Below, piece after piece: positions 9,543 to 17,142 of a DNA stretch of 64,000 nt; position 1 is the first letter of the stretch; each line of letters begins with the position of its first letter. The DNA is from VRUE01 sp963762205. GTDB taxonomy: Bacteria > Actinomycetota > Thermoleophilia > Solirubrobacterales > 70-9. The stretch is from positions 310,001 through 374,000 of the forward strand of contig CAVXJZ010000002.1 in assembly GCA_963762205.1 (NCBI GenBank), in the 5' to 3' direction. The position numbers and the translations under genes are program-made. The notes below the pieces were generated by a model. That model did no database searches. It was not told where the DNA came from and was given only the letters and a program-made list of their open reading frames with translations.

Positions 9543-10016
9543 CTATCGGCCCGCCGGCCCGCTCTTCTTCCGCCCCGGCACTCGGCTGGCGAGGCGGCCC
9601 ATCGGCTCCACCCCCGCCTGAAGGGTGTCGATGCTCTGGTTGAGCCCGCCGAGCGCCGCCAGCAGCTGCTCGAGCAGCCCGCTGAGGCGGTCCAGGCCGT
9701 CGTTGAGCGATTCCATCGTCTCGGGCAGCTTGTCCAGATGGCGCTGGACCTCGACCAGCACCGGCATCGCCTCCTCGATGGTCGCCATCCTGCCGTCCAT
9801 CGCGCCGAGGACGCTCGTCGCCTCGGCAACGCGTGCCATGTCCTCGCGGATGCCGGGAAGCGCCTCGGTGTCCCCGGCGACCTGCTCCAGGGAGCGGGCG
9901 ACCCCGGGCAGCGCGGCGGTGTTCCTCGCGATCTCGGGAATCAGCCGCAGCGCCTCATGGACGTCGGAAGGCAGTGCCGAGAGACGATCAATTGAGGGGA
10001 GGCCGAGTCGGCTCAC
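9543..10016 (-). CDS. Coiled-coil protein with LP..-type heptad repeats
   Basis: 157 residues, almost wholly helical, with recurring segments of the type LPGVARSLEQVAGD and LPGIREDMARVAEA, then LDKLPETMESLNDGL. The tail is basic (GRKKSGPAGR). A GTG start at 10016 is used; no ATG is available. No signal peptide or membrane helix is seen. It is probably an oligomeric scaffold expressed with the hydrolase directly downstream. Similar low-complexity helical proteins occur near lipid and polyester metabolism genes in actinobacteria, but that link is speculative here. Confidence 0.78.
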   Translation of the reverse strand: MSRLGLPSIDRLSALPSDVHEALRLIPEIARNTAALPGVARSLEQVAGDTEALPGIREDMARVAEATSVLGAMDGRMATIEEAMPVLVEVQRHLDKLPETMESLNDGLDRLSGLLEQLLAALGGLNQSIDTLQAGVEPMGRLASRVPGRKKSGPAGR

Positions 10017-10096
10017 GATGGACCGGGATGGACTCTATGGCCAAAACGTCACCGAAGGCCGTGCGCCCGTGGGAAGCGGAGCCCGCGTGCCGGCCG

Positions 10097-10125
10097 TTGA
10101 TTCGATGCCGGGCGATCGCTAAGGT
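10097..10125 (+). promoter_or_regulatory. Promoter giving a leaderless transcript of the 10134 gene
   Basis: TTGATT (10097-10102), a 17-bp spacer ending GC, then TAAGGT (10120-10125). The ATG follows 8 nt after the -10 box, so transcription should begin at or next to the start codon. No Shine-Dalgarno sequence is present. Confidence 0.6.
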
Positions 10126-10133
10126 CGCATCAC

Positions 10134-10922
10134 ATGCGGAAGAAGCGCGGCATCCGCCGCCTCTGCCTGCTTCCCACGGCGCTGCTTCTCCTCGGGCTGG
10201 CTCCGGCCCTGGCGCGGGCCGACACCCACACCTTCCTCAACACCGACGACCTCTACCCCACGGAAAACGCAGGGACCTTCGGCCCGGCGACCCATTACCC
10301 CTCGACCATCGTCGTCTCCGGGCTCTCGGGCACGGTCACGAAGGCGACCGTGACCCTGATCGGCCTCGACTCCTCAAGCCCGGATGACATCGACATGGTC
10401 ATCACCGGGCCCAATGGACAGCAGGTGATGTTGATGTCGGATGCCTGCGGGGAGAACCCCAACACCCTGGCCAACGAGGACTGGACCTTCGACGACTCCG
10501 CCCCGACCTTCCTCTCCAACGGCGGGCCCTGCCCCGCCAATCAGCAGGCAGGCTACATGCCCTCGAACTACCTGGGGAGCGCCCCGGAGCCCGACGATCT
10601 GAGTCCAGGAGGCGGCCCGGCGCCACCGTATGTGAACGCGATGTCGTTCTTCAACGGCGCAACCCCCGACGGCGCCTGGAATCTCTTCGTGACGGACGAC
10701 AACGCCGTCGGCTACCTCGGTTTCAACATCTCGGCCTGGGCGCTGACGCTGGAGGTCCAGCCGCCGCCCCCCACGCCACCGGTGGCGGTGCCGGCGACGG
10801 CGCCGGTGGCGACCCGCAAGGCGACCGGGAGGCGCGCCGCCGCCCTCGCGAAGTGCAGGAAGAAGAAGACGAGGAAGGCGCGCAGGAGGTGCAGGCACCG
10901 GGCGAGAAGGCTGCCGCGATGA
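10134..10922 (+). CDS. Secreted beta-sandwich protein (P-domain-like) with Arg/Lys-rich tail
   Basis: 262 residues. A clear signal peptide (RRLCLLPTALLLLGLAPALARA, mature from about residue 30) is followed by one domain of about 180 residues. Its elements, STIVVSGLSGTVTKATVTL, DIDMVITGPNGQQVML and NGATPDGAWNLFVTDD, match the proprotein-convertase P-domain-like fold often found on secreted bacterial proteins. A proline-rich linker (about 215-235) leads to a basic tail, LAKCRKKKTRKARRRCRHRA, with two Cys. Such tails recur on secreted proteins of Solirubrobacterales. No protease domain is attached. Likely a cell-surface or adhesive role. Confidence 0.83.
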   Translation: MRKKRGIRRLCLLPTALLLLGLAPALARADTHTFLNTDDLYPTENAGTFGPATHYPSTIVVSGLSGTVTKATVTLIGLDSSSPDDIDMVITGPNGQQVMLMSDACGENPNTLANEDWTFDDSAPTFLSNGGPCPANQQAGYMPSNYLGSAPEPDDLSPGGGPAPPYVNAMSFFNGATPDGAWNLFVTDDNAVGYLGFNISAWALTLEVQPPPPTPPVAVPATAPVATRKATGRRAAALAKCRKKKTRKARRRCRHRARRLPR

Positions 10923-10939
10923 GCCGTTACCGGTAGCTC

Positions 10940-10958
10940 CCCGCCGGTGATCGGCGGG
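10940..10958 (+). terminator. GC hairpin after the P-domain-like gene
   Basis: CCCGCCG, loop GTGAT, CGGCGGG, placed 18 bp after the stop codon. There is no T-run, so termination is plausible but unproven. Confidence 0.35.
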
Positions 10959-11009
10959 CAGGTTCCGGCGTGGGCCTGAGCCGTGACCTCCCATGGCAGT
11001 ATTCGAGAG

Positions 11010-11966
11010 GTGACCCGCCCCTGCTGTGCGCCGAGCGACGGCTCCCGCGAGCCGGACCCCCTGCAGGCGCCTGCCGAGGAGGTGGAGCGGTCGGTGGACG
11101 GAGCCGCTCTCGTCGAGCCCGGGCTGGTCGAGCTCGCGGGTGGCGCGTTCACGATGGGGACGAACGGCGAGTACGGCTATCCGCTCGACGGCGAGGGCCC
11201 CGCCCACGAGGTGGCGCTCTCGCCCTTTGCGATCTCGCGCCTTGCGGTCACCAACGAGCAGTTCGCGGCCTTCGTCGCCGCCACCGGCCACCGCACCGAG
11301 GCCGAGCGATACGGCTCGTCGTTCGTATTCGTCGGCTTCCTTCCCGAGGACGCCGAGCCGACCCGCGCCGTCGCCGCCGCCCCCTGGTGGCGAGAGGTGA
11401 CGGGCGCCGACTGGGCCCACCCGGAGGGCCCGGCGAGCGACTGGGAGGAACGGGCCGACCACCCGGTGGTCCACGTCTCCTGGAACGACGCGCTCGCCTT
11501 CTGCGCCTGGAGCGGGACGCGGCTCCCGACCGAGGCGGAGTGGGAGTACGCGGCCCGGGGCGGCCTCGCCGGCTCTCGCTTCCCCTGGGGCGAGGACCTG
11601 GAGCCGGATGGCGAGCACCGCATGAACGTCTTCCAGGGGACCTTCCCGGCCGAGAACACCTGCGCCGACGGCTACGCGGGGACCGCCCCGGTGGGGGAGT
11701 TCGCCGCCAACGGCCACGGGCTGCACAACGTCACCGGCAACGTCTGGGAATGGACCGCCGACCGCTTCGACCGCAACTACTACGCCGAAAGCCCGCGCGC
11801 GGATCCACGCGGCGGCGAGGGCGAGGGGCCCGTCGTCATGCGCGGCGGCTCCTACCTCTGCCACGCCTCCTACTGCAACCGCTACCGGGTGGACGCGCGC
11901 AGCGCCAACAGCCCGGATGGATCGACCGGAAACCTCGGCCTCCGCGTGGCCAGAGACCTGGTCTGA
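11010..11966 (+). CDS. Formylglycine-generating enzyme (sulfatase-activating, SUMF1 family)
   Basis: 318 residues from the GTG at 11010; a GTG at 10983 is a possible earlier start with no ribosome site. The FGE fold is complete: GGAFTMGTNGEYGYPLDGEG near residue 40, HPVVHVSWNDALAFCAWSG, RLPTEAEWEYAARGG, NVTGNVWEWTADRF, and the active-site block GGSYLCHASYCNRYRVDARS with both redox cysteines (about C284 and C289). Known FGEs use copper and O2 to oxidise the Cys of the CxPxR sulfatase motif to formylglycine. It sits just upstream of the sulfatase at 12052 and 8.6 kb from the other sulfatase, both of Cys type, so they are its likely clients. Confidence 0.95.
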   Translation: MTRPCCAPSDGSREPDPLQAPAEEVERSVDGAALVEPGLVELAGGAFTMGTNGEYGYPLDGEGPAHEVALSPFAISRLAVTNEQFAAFVAATGHRTEAERYGSSFVFVGFLPEDAEPTRAVAAAPWWREVTGADWAHPEGPASDWEERADHPVVHVSWNDALAFCAWSGTRLPTEAEWEYAARGGLAGSRFPWGEDLEPDGEHRMNVFQGTFPAENTCADGYAGTAPVGEFAANGHGLHNVTGNVWEWTADRFDRNYYAESPRADPRGGEGEGPVVMRGGSYLCHASYCNRYRVDARSANSPDGSTGNLGLRVARDLV

Positions 11967-12051
11967 CAAGAGGGATTGGTCGATGCGGCCAGGCGGCCGA
12001 CCCGCGCTATATCGTGGCGGCGGTTCGCGGAAAACGAGGGAAAGGGCAGGG

Positions 12052-13668
12052 ATGGACGACTCGCAGGCCGAGGCCAACGGGCTCACTCGCAAGGAGCTGA
12101 TCGGCTCCGGTGCGGCCGTCGCCGCGACGGCGCTGCTGCCGCAGGGAGTGGAGCGGGCGCTTGCCGCCCCCACCGACGGTCGCAACGTCGCCGGGATGAA
12201 CGTGATCCTCTTCGTCAGCGACCAGGAGCGGGCGATCCAGCACTTCCCGAAGAACTGGCTGCGCAAGAACCTCCCGGGGATGCGGAGGCTGCGGCGCAAC
12301 GGGATCAGCTTCGAACGCGCCTTCACGAGCGCCTGCATGTGCTCGCCCTCCCGAGCGACGATGATGACCGGCTTCTTCCCGGCCCAGCACGGCGTCAAGT
12401 ACACGCTCGAGGAGAAAATGTTCCTGCCGAAGAACCCGCAGGTCAACATGCCGCTGCCCGCGGTGATGCCGAACATCGCCACGGTGATGAAGGCTGCCGG
12501 CTACAACGTGATCTACAAGGGCAAGTGGCACATCTCGAAGCCGCGGCACGGGCAGGAAGCGACCCCCGCCGAAGCGGAACAGTACGGCTTCGACCGCTGG
12601 GACCCGCCGGACGCCGGCGCCAACCAGGAAATCGACCAGGCCGGCGGCGGCAAGGCCAAGAACGACCGCAGGTACATGAAGTCCAAGGGCACCGGGGCCG
12701 ACGAAGGGGCGCTGCAGTACCTGGGCACGGACGCAGCGCAGGAGCAGCCCTTCTTCATGGTGATCTCACTGGTCAATCCGCACGACGTCCTCTTCTACCC
12801 GAAAGTGTTCGAAGAAGCGGGCTATAGGGATTTCTGGCTGAACGGGGAAATGCACCTGCCGCCGACGCTCAGGGAAGACCTCGAAAGCAAGCCCTCGGTG
12901 CAGAGGGAATTCGTGAAACTGATGAACACCCTCGGCGGCAAACTGAAGACGCCGGAGAGGGTGCGCAACTACCTCAACTTCTACGGAAACCTGATGAAGA
13001 AATCCGACCGCTACCTGGCCGACGTGCTGGACAAGCTCGAAGAAACAGGGCTGATGGACGACACGCTGATCATCCGCACCTCCGACCACGGGGAGATGGG
13101 GCTCTCCCACGGCGAAATGCGGCAGAAGAACTTCAACTTCTACGAGGAGACGCTGCGGGTGCCGATGGTCTACTCGAACCCGAGGCTGTATCGGAAGCCG
13201 CACACCACGGACGCGCTCGTCTCGCACGTCGACCTGCTGCCGACGCTGGCCAACCTCGTCGATGCCCCGAAGTCGGCGCGGGCGAACTGGGAGGGGGTCG
13301 ACTACTCCAAGCAGGTCCTGCGCCCGGCGCGGGAACACTCGAGTCAGGACTACGTCGTCTTCACCTACGACGACTACCAGTCCGGCCAGCCGCACGGTCC
13401 GTACCCGAAGCCGCCGAACCACATCGTCAGCATCCGCGAGGAGCGCTGGAAGCTCGCCAAGTACTACGACGCCAACCCGAAGAAGGGCGAACGGAAGCTG
13501 CCGCAGTGGGAGATGTACGACCTCAAACGGGATCCCCTGGAGAAGAACAACCTCGCCCGCAGGGGCTACAAACGCACGCCGCTCGAGGAGCGCAACTACA
13601 GGCGCCTCCGGCGCAAGCTAGCCCGCGTCCAGCACACCCGCCTGAAACCGCTCAAATCCACCAAATAG
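12052..13668 (+). CDS. Cys-type sulfatase, probably exported
   Basis: 538 residues from the ATG at 12052, preceded by AAAGGGCAGGG. The longer frame to 11917 overlaps the FGE gene and is unlikely. The N-terminus, LTRKELIGSGAAVAATALL, resembles a Tat signal with RK in place of RR. The catalytic domain has FVSDQER (Asp57), the formylglycine site CSPSR (Cys97), KGKWHISKP (about 160) and DHGEMGLSHGEMRQKNF (about 344), and ends YDLKRDPLEKNN. It is closely similar to the sulfatase at 711-2372, most obviously around DHGEMGL and EET.RVPMV, so the two are paralogs. It follows the FGE gene with an 85-bp gap, consistent with a maturation pair. Confidence 0.95.
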   Translation: MDDSQAEANGLTRKELIGSGAAVAATALLPQGVERALAAPTDGRNVAGMNVILFVSDQERAIQHFPKNWLRKNLPGMRRLRRNGISFERAFTSACMCSPSRATMMTGFFPAQHGVKYTLEEKMFLPKNPQVNMPLPAVMPNIATVMKAAGYNVIYKGKWHISKPRHGQEATPAEAEQYGFDRWDPPDAGANQEIDQAGGGKAKNDRRYMKSKGTGADEGALQYLGTDAAQEQPFFMVISLVNPHDVLFYPKVFEEAGYRDFWLNGEMHLPPTLREDLESKPSVQREFVKLMNTLGGKLKTPERVRNYLNFYGNLMKKSDRYLADVLDKLEETGLMDDTLIIRTSDHGEMGLSHGEMRQKNFNFYEETLRVPMVYSNPRLYRKPHTTDALVSHVDLLPTLANLVDAPKSARANWEGVDYSKQVLRPAREHSSQDYVVFTYDDYQSGQPHGPYPKPPNHIVSIREERWKLAKYYDANPKKGERKLPQWEMYDLKRDPLEKNNLARRGYKRTPLEERNYRRLRRKLARVQHTRLKPLKSTK

Positions 13669-13729
13669 CCGGGGTTCGGGCTTCTGCGGTGGGCTGACCG
13701 GAGGCTCAGAACATCCGCTGGGGTCAACC

Positions 13730-14350
13730 TTACTCGCGCTCGCGCCGCGCCGCCTCGCGATCTTCAGCCGCCCTCTTGCGATCTTCAGCCGCCCTCTTGC
13801 GATCTTCAGCCGCCTCGGCGCGCGCGCCCGCCGCTCTGACTCGTGCCTCGGCGGCTGTCCCGAGCGCCTTCTCGGTGCGGAAGTCGGCGTCGGGTCCCAC
13901 CAACTCCCTGGCGGCACTGTCGGTCATCTCTGCCGCCCGATCGGTGAGCTCCGCCGACTTATCTCGCTCAGTGGCTGTTTCGTCCCGCAGTCGGGCATTC
14001 TCGTCGCGGGCCTGTGCCTGGTCGTCGCGATCGGCGGCGGTGCCGGTCCTCACCCCCGAAGTCACGGCGCGGGCGATCGTGCCTTCTTCTCGCACCTGCT
14101 GCGCCTCGCCATGGGCTCGCAATTGCTCCTGCGTGCGCCCGGAGGCGGGCCCCAACTCGCCATCAGCGGCGGCCTGCTCGCGATCGGAGACCAGCTGATC
14201 GGCCTCTGAGGAGGCCTCGTCGCGATCGGAGAGTGTTTGGTCTTCGTCCGATGCGGTTTGATCCGCATCGGAAGCCGTCTGGTCGGTGTCTGAGGCCGTC
14301 TGATTATCCGCCTGGCCCCTGCCGCTTTGAGGCGTTGGGTCAGCTGCCAT
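13730..14350 (-). CDS. Repeat-rich coiled-coil protein (DQTASD repeats)
   Basis: 206 residues, highly charged. The N-terminal third is a degenerate six-to-seven-residue repeat (DQTASDTDQTASDADQTAS and variants). The middle has RDENARLRDETATERDKS. The C-terminus has three copies of AAEDRKR. Such repeats are known as N-terminal linkers of some actinobacterial diguanylate cyclases, but here the frame stops before any GGDEF domain. It may therefore be a truncated cyclase or a free-standing coiled coil. The 22-nt unit encoding AAEDRKR is repeated almost exactly at 13755-13815. It converges on the sulfatase gene. Confidence 0.65.
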   Translation of the reverse strand: MAADPTPQSGRGQADNQTASDTDQTASDADQTASDEDQTLSDRDEASSEADQLVSDREQAAADGELGPASGRTQEQLRAHGEAQQVREEGTIARAVTSGVRTGTAADRDDQAQARDENARLRDETATERDKSAELTDRAAEMTDSAARELVGPDADFRTEKALGTAAEARVRAAGARAEAAEDRKRAAEDRKRAAEDREAARRERE

Positions 14351-14515
14351 GCCGCTGGACTCTCTTCCAATTTGCAGGGTGCCTTGATCCTTCTCGACCT
14401 GGCACCCTTTGCACGAGGGTACTCTCCCGAGGCGCGACTGACCCCAAGGTCCCCATTTGTGCCAGGAAATCAGCGGTGCCGGGTCGCGCGAGGCAAGCCG
14501 GACGTCGATTGGACC

Positions 14516-15796
14516 TCAGCGCTTGCTCGGCTTCAGGTCGCCGACCACGCCGATTCGCAGGCCCAACCAGGGATAGGTCGCCGTGAAGAAGGCGTTGTCC
14601 TGCGGCTGCGGGCCGATCGCCGAGAGCGACAGCTGATAGACGGGCGCGTTGGCGATGCCGCCGTGGAGGCGGCGCCAGACGCGGGCGCTCTTGACGCCGA
14701 ACGGCGGCGAGGTGATCGTGTCGGTCCACTCGACCGCGTTGCCGCCCTGGTCGAGGGTGCCCCAGGGAGAGAGGGTCCCGGCCTGGCCGACCGTCCCGAG
14801 GCTGCCCTGAAAGGCTTTGGCGTAGGCGGTCGGGTCGAGGCCGAAGGGGTTGACGGTGGAGCAGGCTTCGGGCGACTGCCCCGAGGGGCACCAGCTCGGC
14901 GCGGGCGGCCCGCCTTCGCCGGAGGCGTTGTAGGTGGCGAGGGGCTGGGTCGCGGCGTTGGTGACGTCGCCTGTGGTCGGGTCGAGCGTGGTCGGGCTCG
15001 GCGCCCCCGTCGTGCTTTCGCTGAAGAACACCCCCGGGTTGGTCGGGTACTGCCAGTAGGAGTAGGTGCCGCCGCCGCTGCGGTCGTAGTAGGCGGCCTT
15101 GATCCACTCGTCCTGGCTCGGAATGACGAAGCCGCGCTTGTGGGAGCGGGTCGGCGCGCGCCTGCGCATGTCGTACATGCCGCGCCCGGTTCTGCGCGAG
15201 AGGCGGACCCTGTAGGTGACGTAGTTGAAGCCGTTTTCGCTGCTCGCGGTCTTCTTCAGCAGGCGGCCGTTGTAGAGCGAGTTGGCGAAGCGGGCGGTGC
15301 GGAGGAAGTTGGCGAAGCCGTAGGGCTTGTCGGCCCATTCCGGCGCGGCCACCCTGTAGTGGCGGCCGGCTCCGGTGCCGGCGGAGAAGTTGATCTGGCC
15401 GAACCGGGGCCAGGAGGAGGAGCTCTCGGTCGAGCTGTAGAGCTTCTGCCTGTTCTTGCCGGCGGGGTCGACCGTATTCAGGAACGCCACCCACTGGCGG
15501 ACGGTCACCTCGAGCTGGCCGATGCCGTACCGGCGCTTGACCCCACCGACCCGTTGGCAGCCTTTCTTGGTCTGCGGGGCTTCCTTGCAGCTGCGATAGA
15601 TCGCGTCGGCGAAGGGGACGATCGCGACCGACGGGTTGCCGCCGGAGCCCACCGTGGCCGTCCTGAACGTCAGGACCGCCGGCTTCGGCGAGGCGAGCGC
15701 CTGCGCCGGGCCGAGGAGGGCCACGAGCGCCGCAGAGGCCACCACCAGCACCCAATGGAGTTTCCGATCTCTGGGTGCCGCCGGGGAATCGATCAT
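14516..15796 (-). CDS. Secreted FGE-fold (SUMF1-like) protein lacking the active-site Cys pair
   Basis: 426 residues. The ATG at 15796 follows GGGAGG, and a signal peptide (VLVVASAALVALLGPAQALA) comes next. A SUMF1-type fold can be followed: YGIGQLEVTVRQWVAFLNTV near 90, GFVIPSQDEWIKAAYYD, PWGTLDQGGNAVEWTDT (the GNVWEW equivalent) and VWRRLHGGIANAP where the FGE would have GGSYLCHASYC. Both redox cysteines are absent, so it cannot act as a classical FGE. Secreted homologs of this type are of unknown role and may bind ligands or act as non-haem proteins. It lies 2.5 kb from the true FGE. Confidence 0.85.
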   Translation of the reverse strand: MIDSPAAPRDRKLHWVLVVASAALVALLGPAQALASPKPAVLTFRTATVGSGGNPSVAIVPFADAIYRSCKEAPQTKKGCQRVGGVKRRYGIGQLEVTVRQWVAFLNTVDPAGKNRQKLYSSTESSSSWPRFGQINFSAGTGAGRHYRVAAPEWADKPYGFANFLRTARFANSLYNGRLLKKTASSENGFNYVTYRVRLSRRTGRGMYDMRRRAPTRSHKRGFVIPSQDEWIKAAYYDRSGGGTYSYWQYPTNPGVFFSESTTGAPSPTTLDPTTGDVTNAATQPLATYNASGEGGPPAPSWCPSGQSPEACSTVNPFGLDPTAYAKAFQGSLGTVGQAGTLSPWGTLDQGGNAVEWTDTITSPPFGVKSARVWRRLHGGIANAPVYQLSLSAIGPQPQDNAFFTATYPWLGLRIGVVGDLKPSKR

Positions 15797-15930
15797 CGAC
15801 CTCCCATCGACGCACGAGGCACCTTCCATTAACGGTCAACGTCGGCGGCCCCACCGGTTCGGGGGCCGAATGGCTCTTCGGCGACTTCCTAGGGGTCTCC
15901 GGAGGGTCGCCCCCCGCTAGCCGGCTTGCC

Positions 15931-16045
15931 CTAGGCGAGATCACGCAGCACCGCGTCACCAATCTCGTGCACGAACTCGTCGTTGATGCGCTTGAAGTGG
16001 TCGAGGTCGAAGAGGATGAGGCAAATCGGCGCATCGGAGAGCCGC
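15931..16045 (-). pseudogene. Fragment of a GGDEF domain
   Basis: The minus strand encodes RLSDAPICLILFDLDHFKRI and then NDEFVHEIGDAVLRDLA before a stop. This is the metal- and substrate-binding half of a GGDEF domain (FDLDHFK..ND..GH..GD). Neither the N-terminal DxLTGL..R motif nor the GGDEF loop is present. It is a remnant inside an otherwise gene-free stretch. Confidence 0.7.
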
Positions 16046-16105
16046 GTCCGGCTGAGTTCGGTGGAGTCGGGGATGGCTGCCTGCCCGTGGCGGACGTCGA
16101 GGAAA

Positions 16106-16136
16106 GGAGAGGGGGCCCGCCGCGGGCCCCCTCTCC
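16106..16136 (-). terminator. Strong hairpin terminator of collagen-like gene B
   Basis: A perfect 14-bp stem (GGAGAGGGGGCCCG with its complement) and a 3-nt loop. On the minus strand it is followed by TTTCC. It lies 45 bp after the stop codon of the gene at 16181. Confidence 0.6.
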
Positions 16137-16180
16137 GATCCCGCACGTCGATGCTTAGGATTCGACCCGAAGGGTCTCGC

Positions 16181-16765
16181 CTAGGGGCTTGCGCAAAGCG
16201 CCACCACCACGAAGTCCCTGGTCGATCCGGTTTCGTTCGTTGCGGAGGCCCGCCAGCCGAAGCCTTCGCTTGCGTCGGCCACCACTTTCCCGTTTGCGCC
16301 GGTCGGCACGCTGCCATGGATCTTCGCCGGGAAGTCGTAGAGGTCCGTGCCGGGTTCGACGAAGCCCGCACCCCCACCGACAAGCGACTCGCCTTCATCG
16401 CAGCTGACCGATTCTGTCGTCAGGCTGCCGTTCGTAATGTTCGGCTTGACCGCCCTGCGGGCGATCACGCTGGTGGCGCCGGGCGCCCCCTTGACGCCCT
16501 GGACGCCCTGATCGCCCTTGGCTCCCTGGATTCCCTGCGGACCGGCCGGAAGCTGGCCCTTCTTGAAGTCAACTGCCCGCAGCGAGCGGTTCTTGACCTT
16601 GGCGCTGTTGACGGCGTTCTTCTTGATCTGCTTGCTGCCGACGCTGTTCTTTGGCAGCTTGGTTGCGGCAAACGCTGCGCCGCCCCCGATCAACAGGAAC
16701 AGGCAGAGCGTGGAGACAACGTTCGCGTAAGTCAACTTCTCGCGAAGCTTTGCGCGGCTTTGCAT
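16181..16765 (-). CDS. Secreted collagen-like repeat protein (paralog B)
   Basis: 194 residues from the ATG at 16765, which follows GAGGGGGTC. A signal/anchor helix (VVSTLCLFLLIGGGAAFA) precedes KNSVGSKQIKKNAVNSAKVK, the signature RSLRAVDFKKGQLPAG, a collagen-like GPQGIQGAKGDQGVQGVKG, and a C-terminal domain of about 105 residues ending VALCASP. Residues 25-65 are almost identical to paralog A and the ends of both proteins match (CASP), but the globular part has diverged. It should be exported; function unknown. Promoter, ribosome site and leader all match the paralogs. Confidence 0.88.
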   Translation of the reverse strand: MQSRAKLREKLTYANVVSTLCLFLLIGGGAAFAATKLPKNSVGSKQIKKNAVNSAKVKNRSLRAVDFKKGQLPAGPQGIQGAKGDQGVQGVKGAPGATSVIARRAVKPNITNGSLTTESVSCDEGESLVGGGAGFVEPGTDLYDFPAKIHGSVPTGANGKVVADASEGFGWRASATNETGSTRDFVVVALCASP

Positions 16766-16826
16766 CTTGGACCCCCTCGAGTTCGTGGCTTCGGCCTCGC
16801 CGTGCGGGCCGCGGGCGCTAGCGGCG

Positions 16827-16855
16827 ACGGTAGCTACATCGACCGGTGCAGTCAA
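16827..16855 (-). promoter_or_regulatory. Sigma70-like promoter of collagen-like gene B
   Basis: TTGACT (16850-16855), a 17-bp spacer ending GC, TACCGT (16827-16832), read on the minus strand. The -35 overlaps the last codon and stop of the upstream zinc-ribbon frame. Confidence 0.62.
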
Positions 16856-17142
16856 TCGGCCCGAGCGCCTCGAGCGAGAACTTCCCGGCCGAACTCCAAC
16901 CCGCGCAAGCGGCGAATCGCGGTCCCCGTTGCCGTCAGGGTGCCTTCTCCGGCCAGGTTGGCGGCTCCGTAGACAGCCCGTCGCGTCGAGCCGCAATTCG
17001 AGCAGGGCTTCCTCTCTCCCTCCTCCGGCTCGTCGAAAATTTCGCCGCAGTTGGCGCCGGAGGCCCGAGTCAGTTCGACCAGGTGCTCGGCCGTCGTCGT
17101 CGCTTCGATCCCCTCGTCGGTGACGATTGCAGAATGGCCGGG
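16852..17142 (-). pseudogene. Small zinc-ribbon-like frame without a start codon
   Basis: A 96-codon open frame directly downstream of, and in the same frame as, the cyclase stop codon. It reads AIVTDEGIEATTTAEHLVEL, then TRASGANCGEIFDEP, KPCSNCGSTRRAVYGAANLA and GEGTLTATGTAI. The PCSNCGSTRR block looks like half of a zinc ribbon; the first knuckle has only one Cys. There is no ATG, GTG or TTG until almost the end. Either the start was lost (GCAATCGTC where ATGGCAATC would fit) or the frame is reached by readthrough of TAG. The amino-acid composition is protein-like. Family not recognised. Confidence 0.5.

Noticed and set aside
13755..13815. Short direct repeats as a mobile-element end
   Set aside because: They encode the AAEDRKR coiled-coil repeat in frame.
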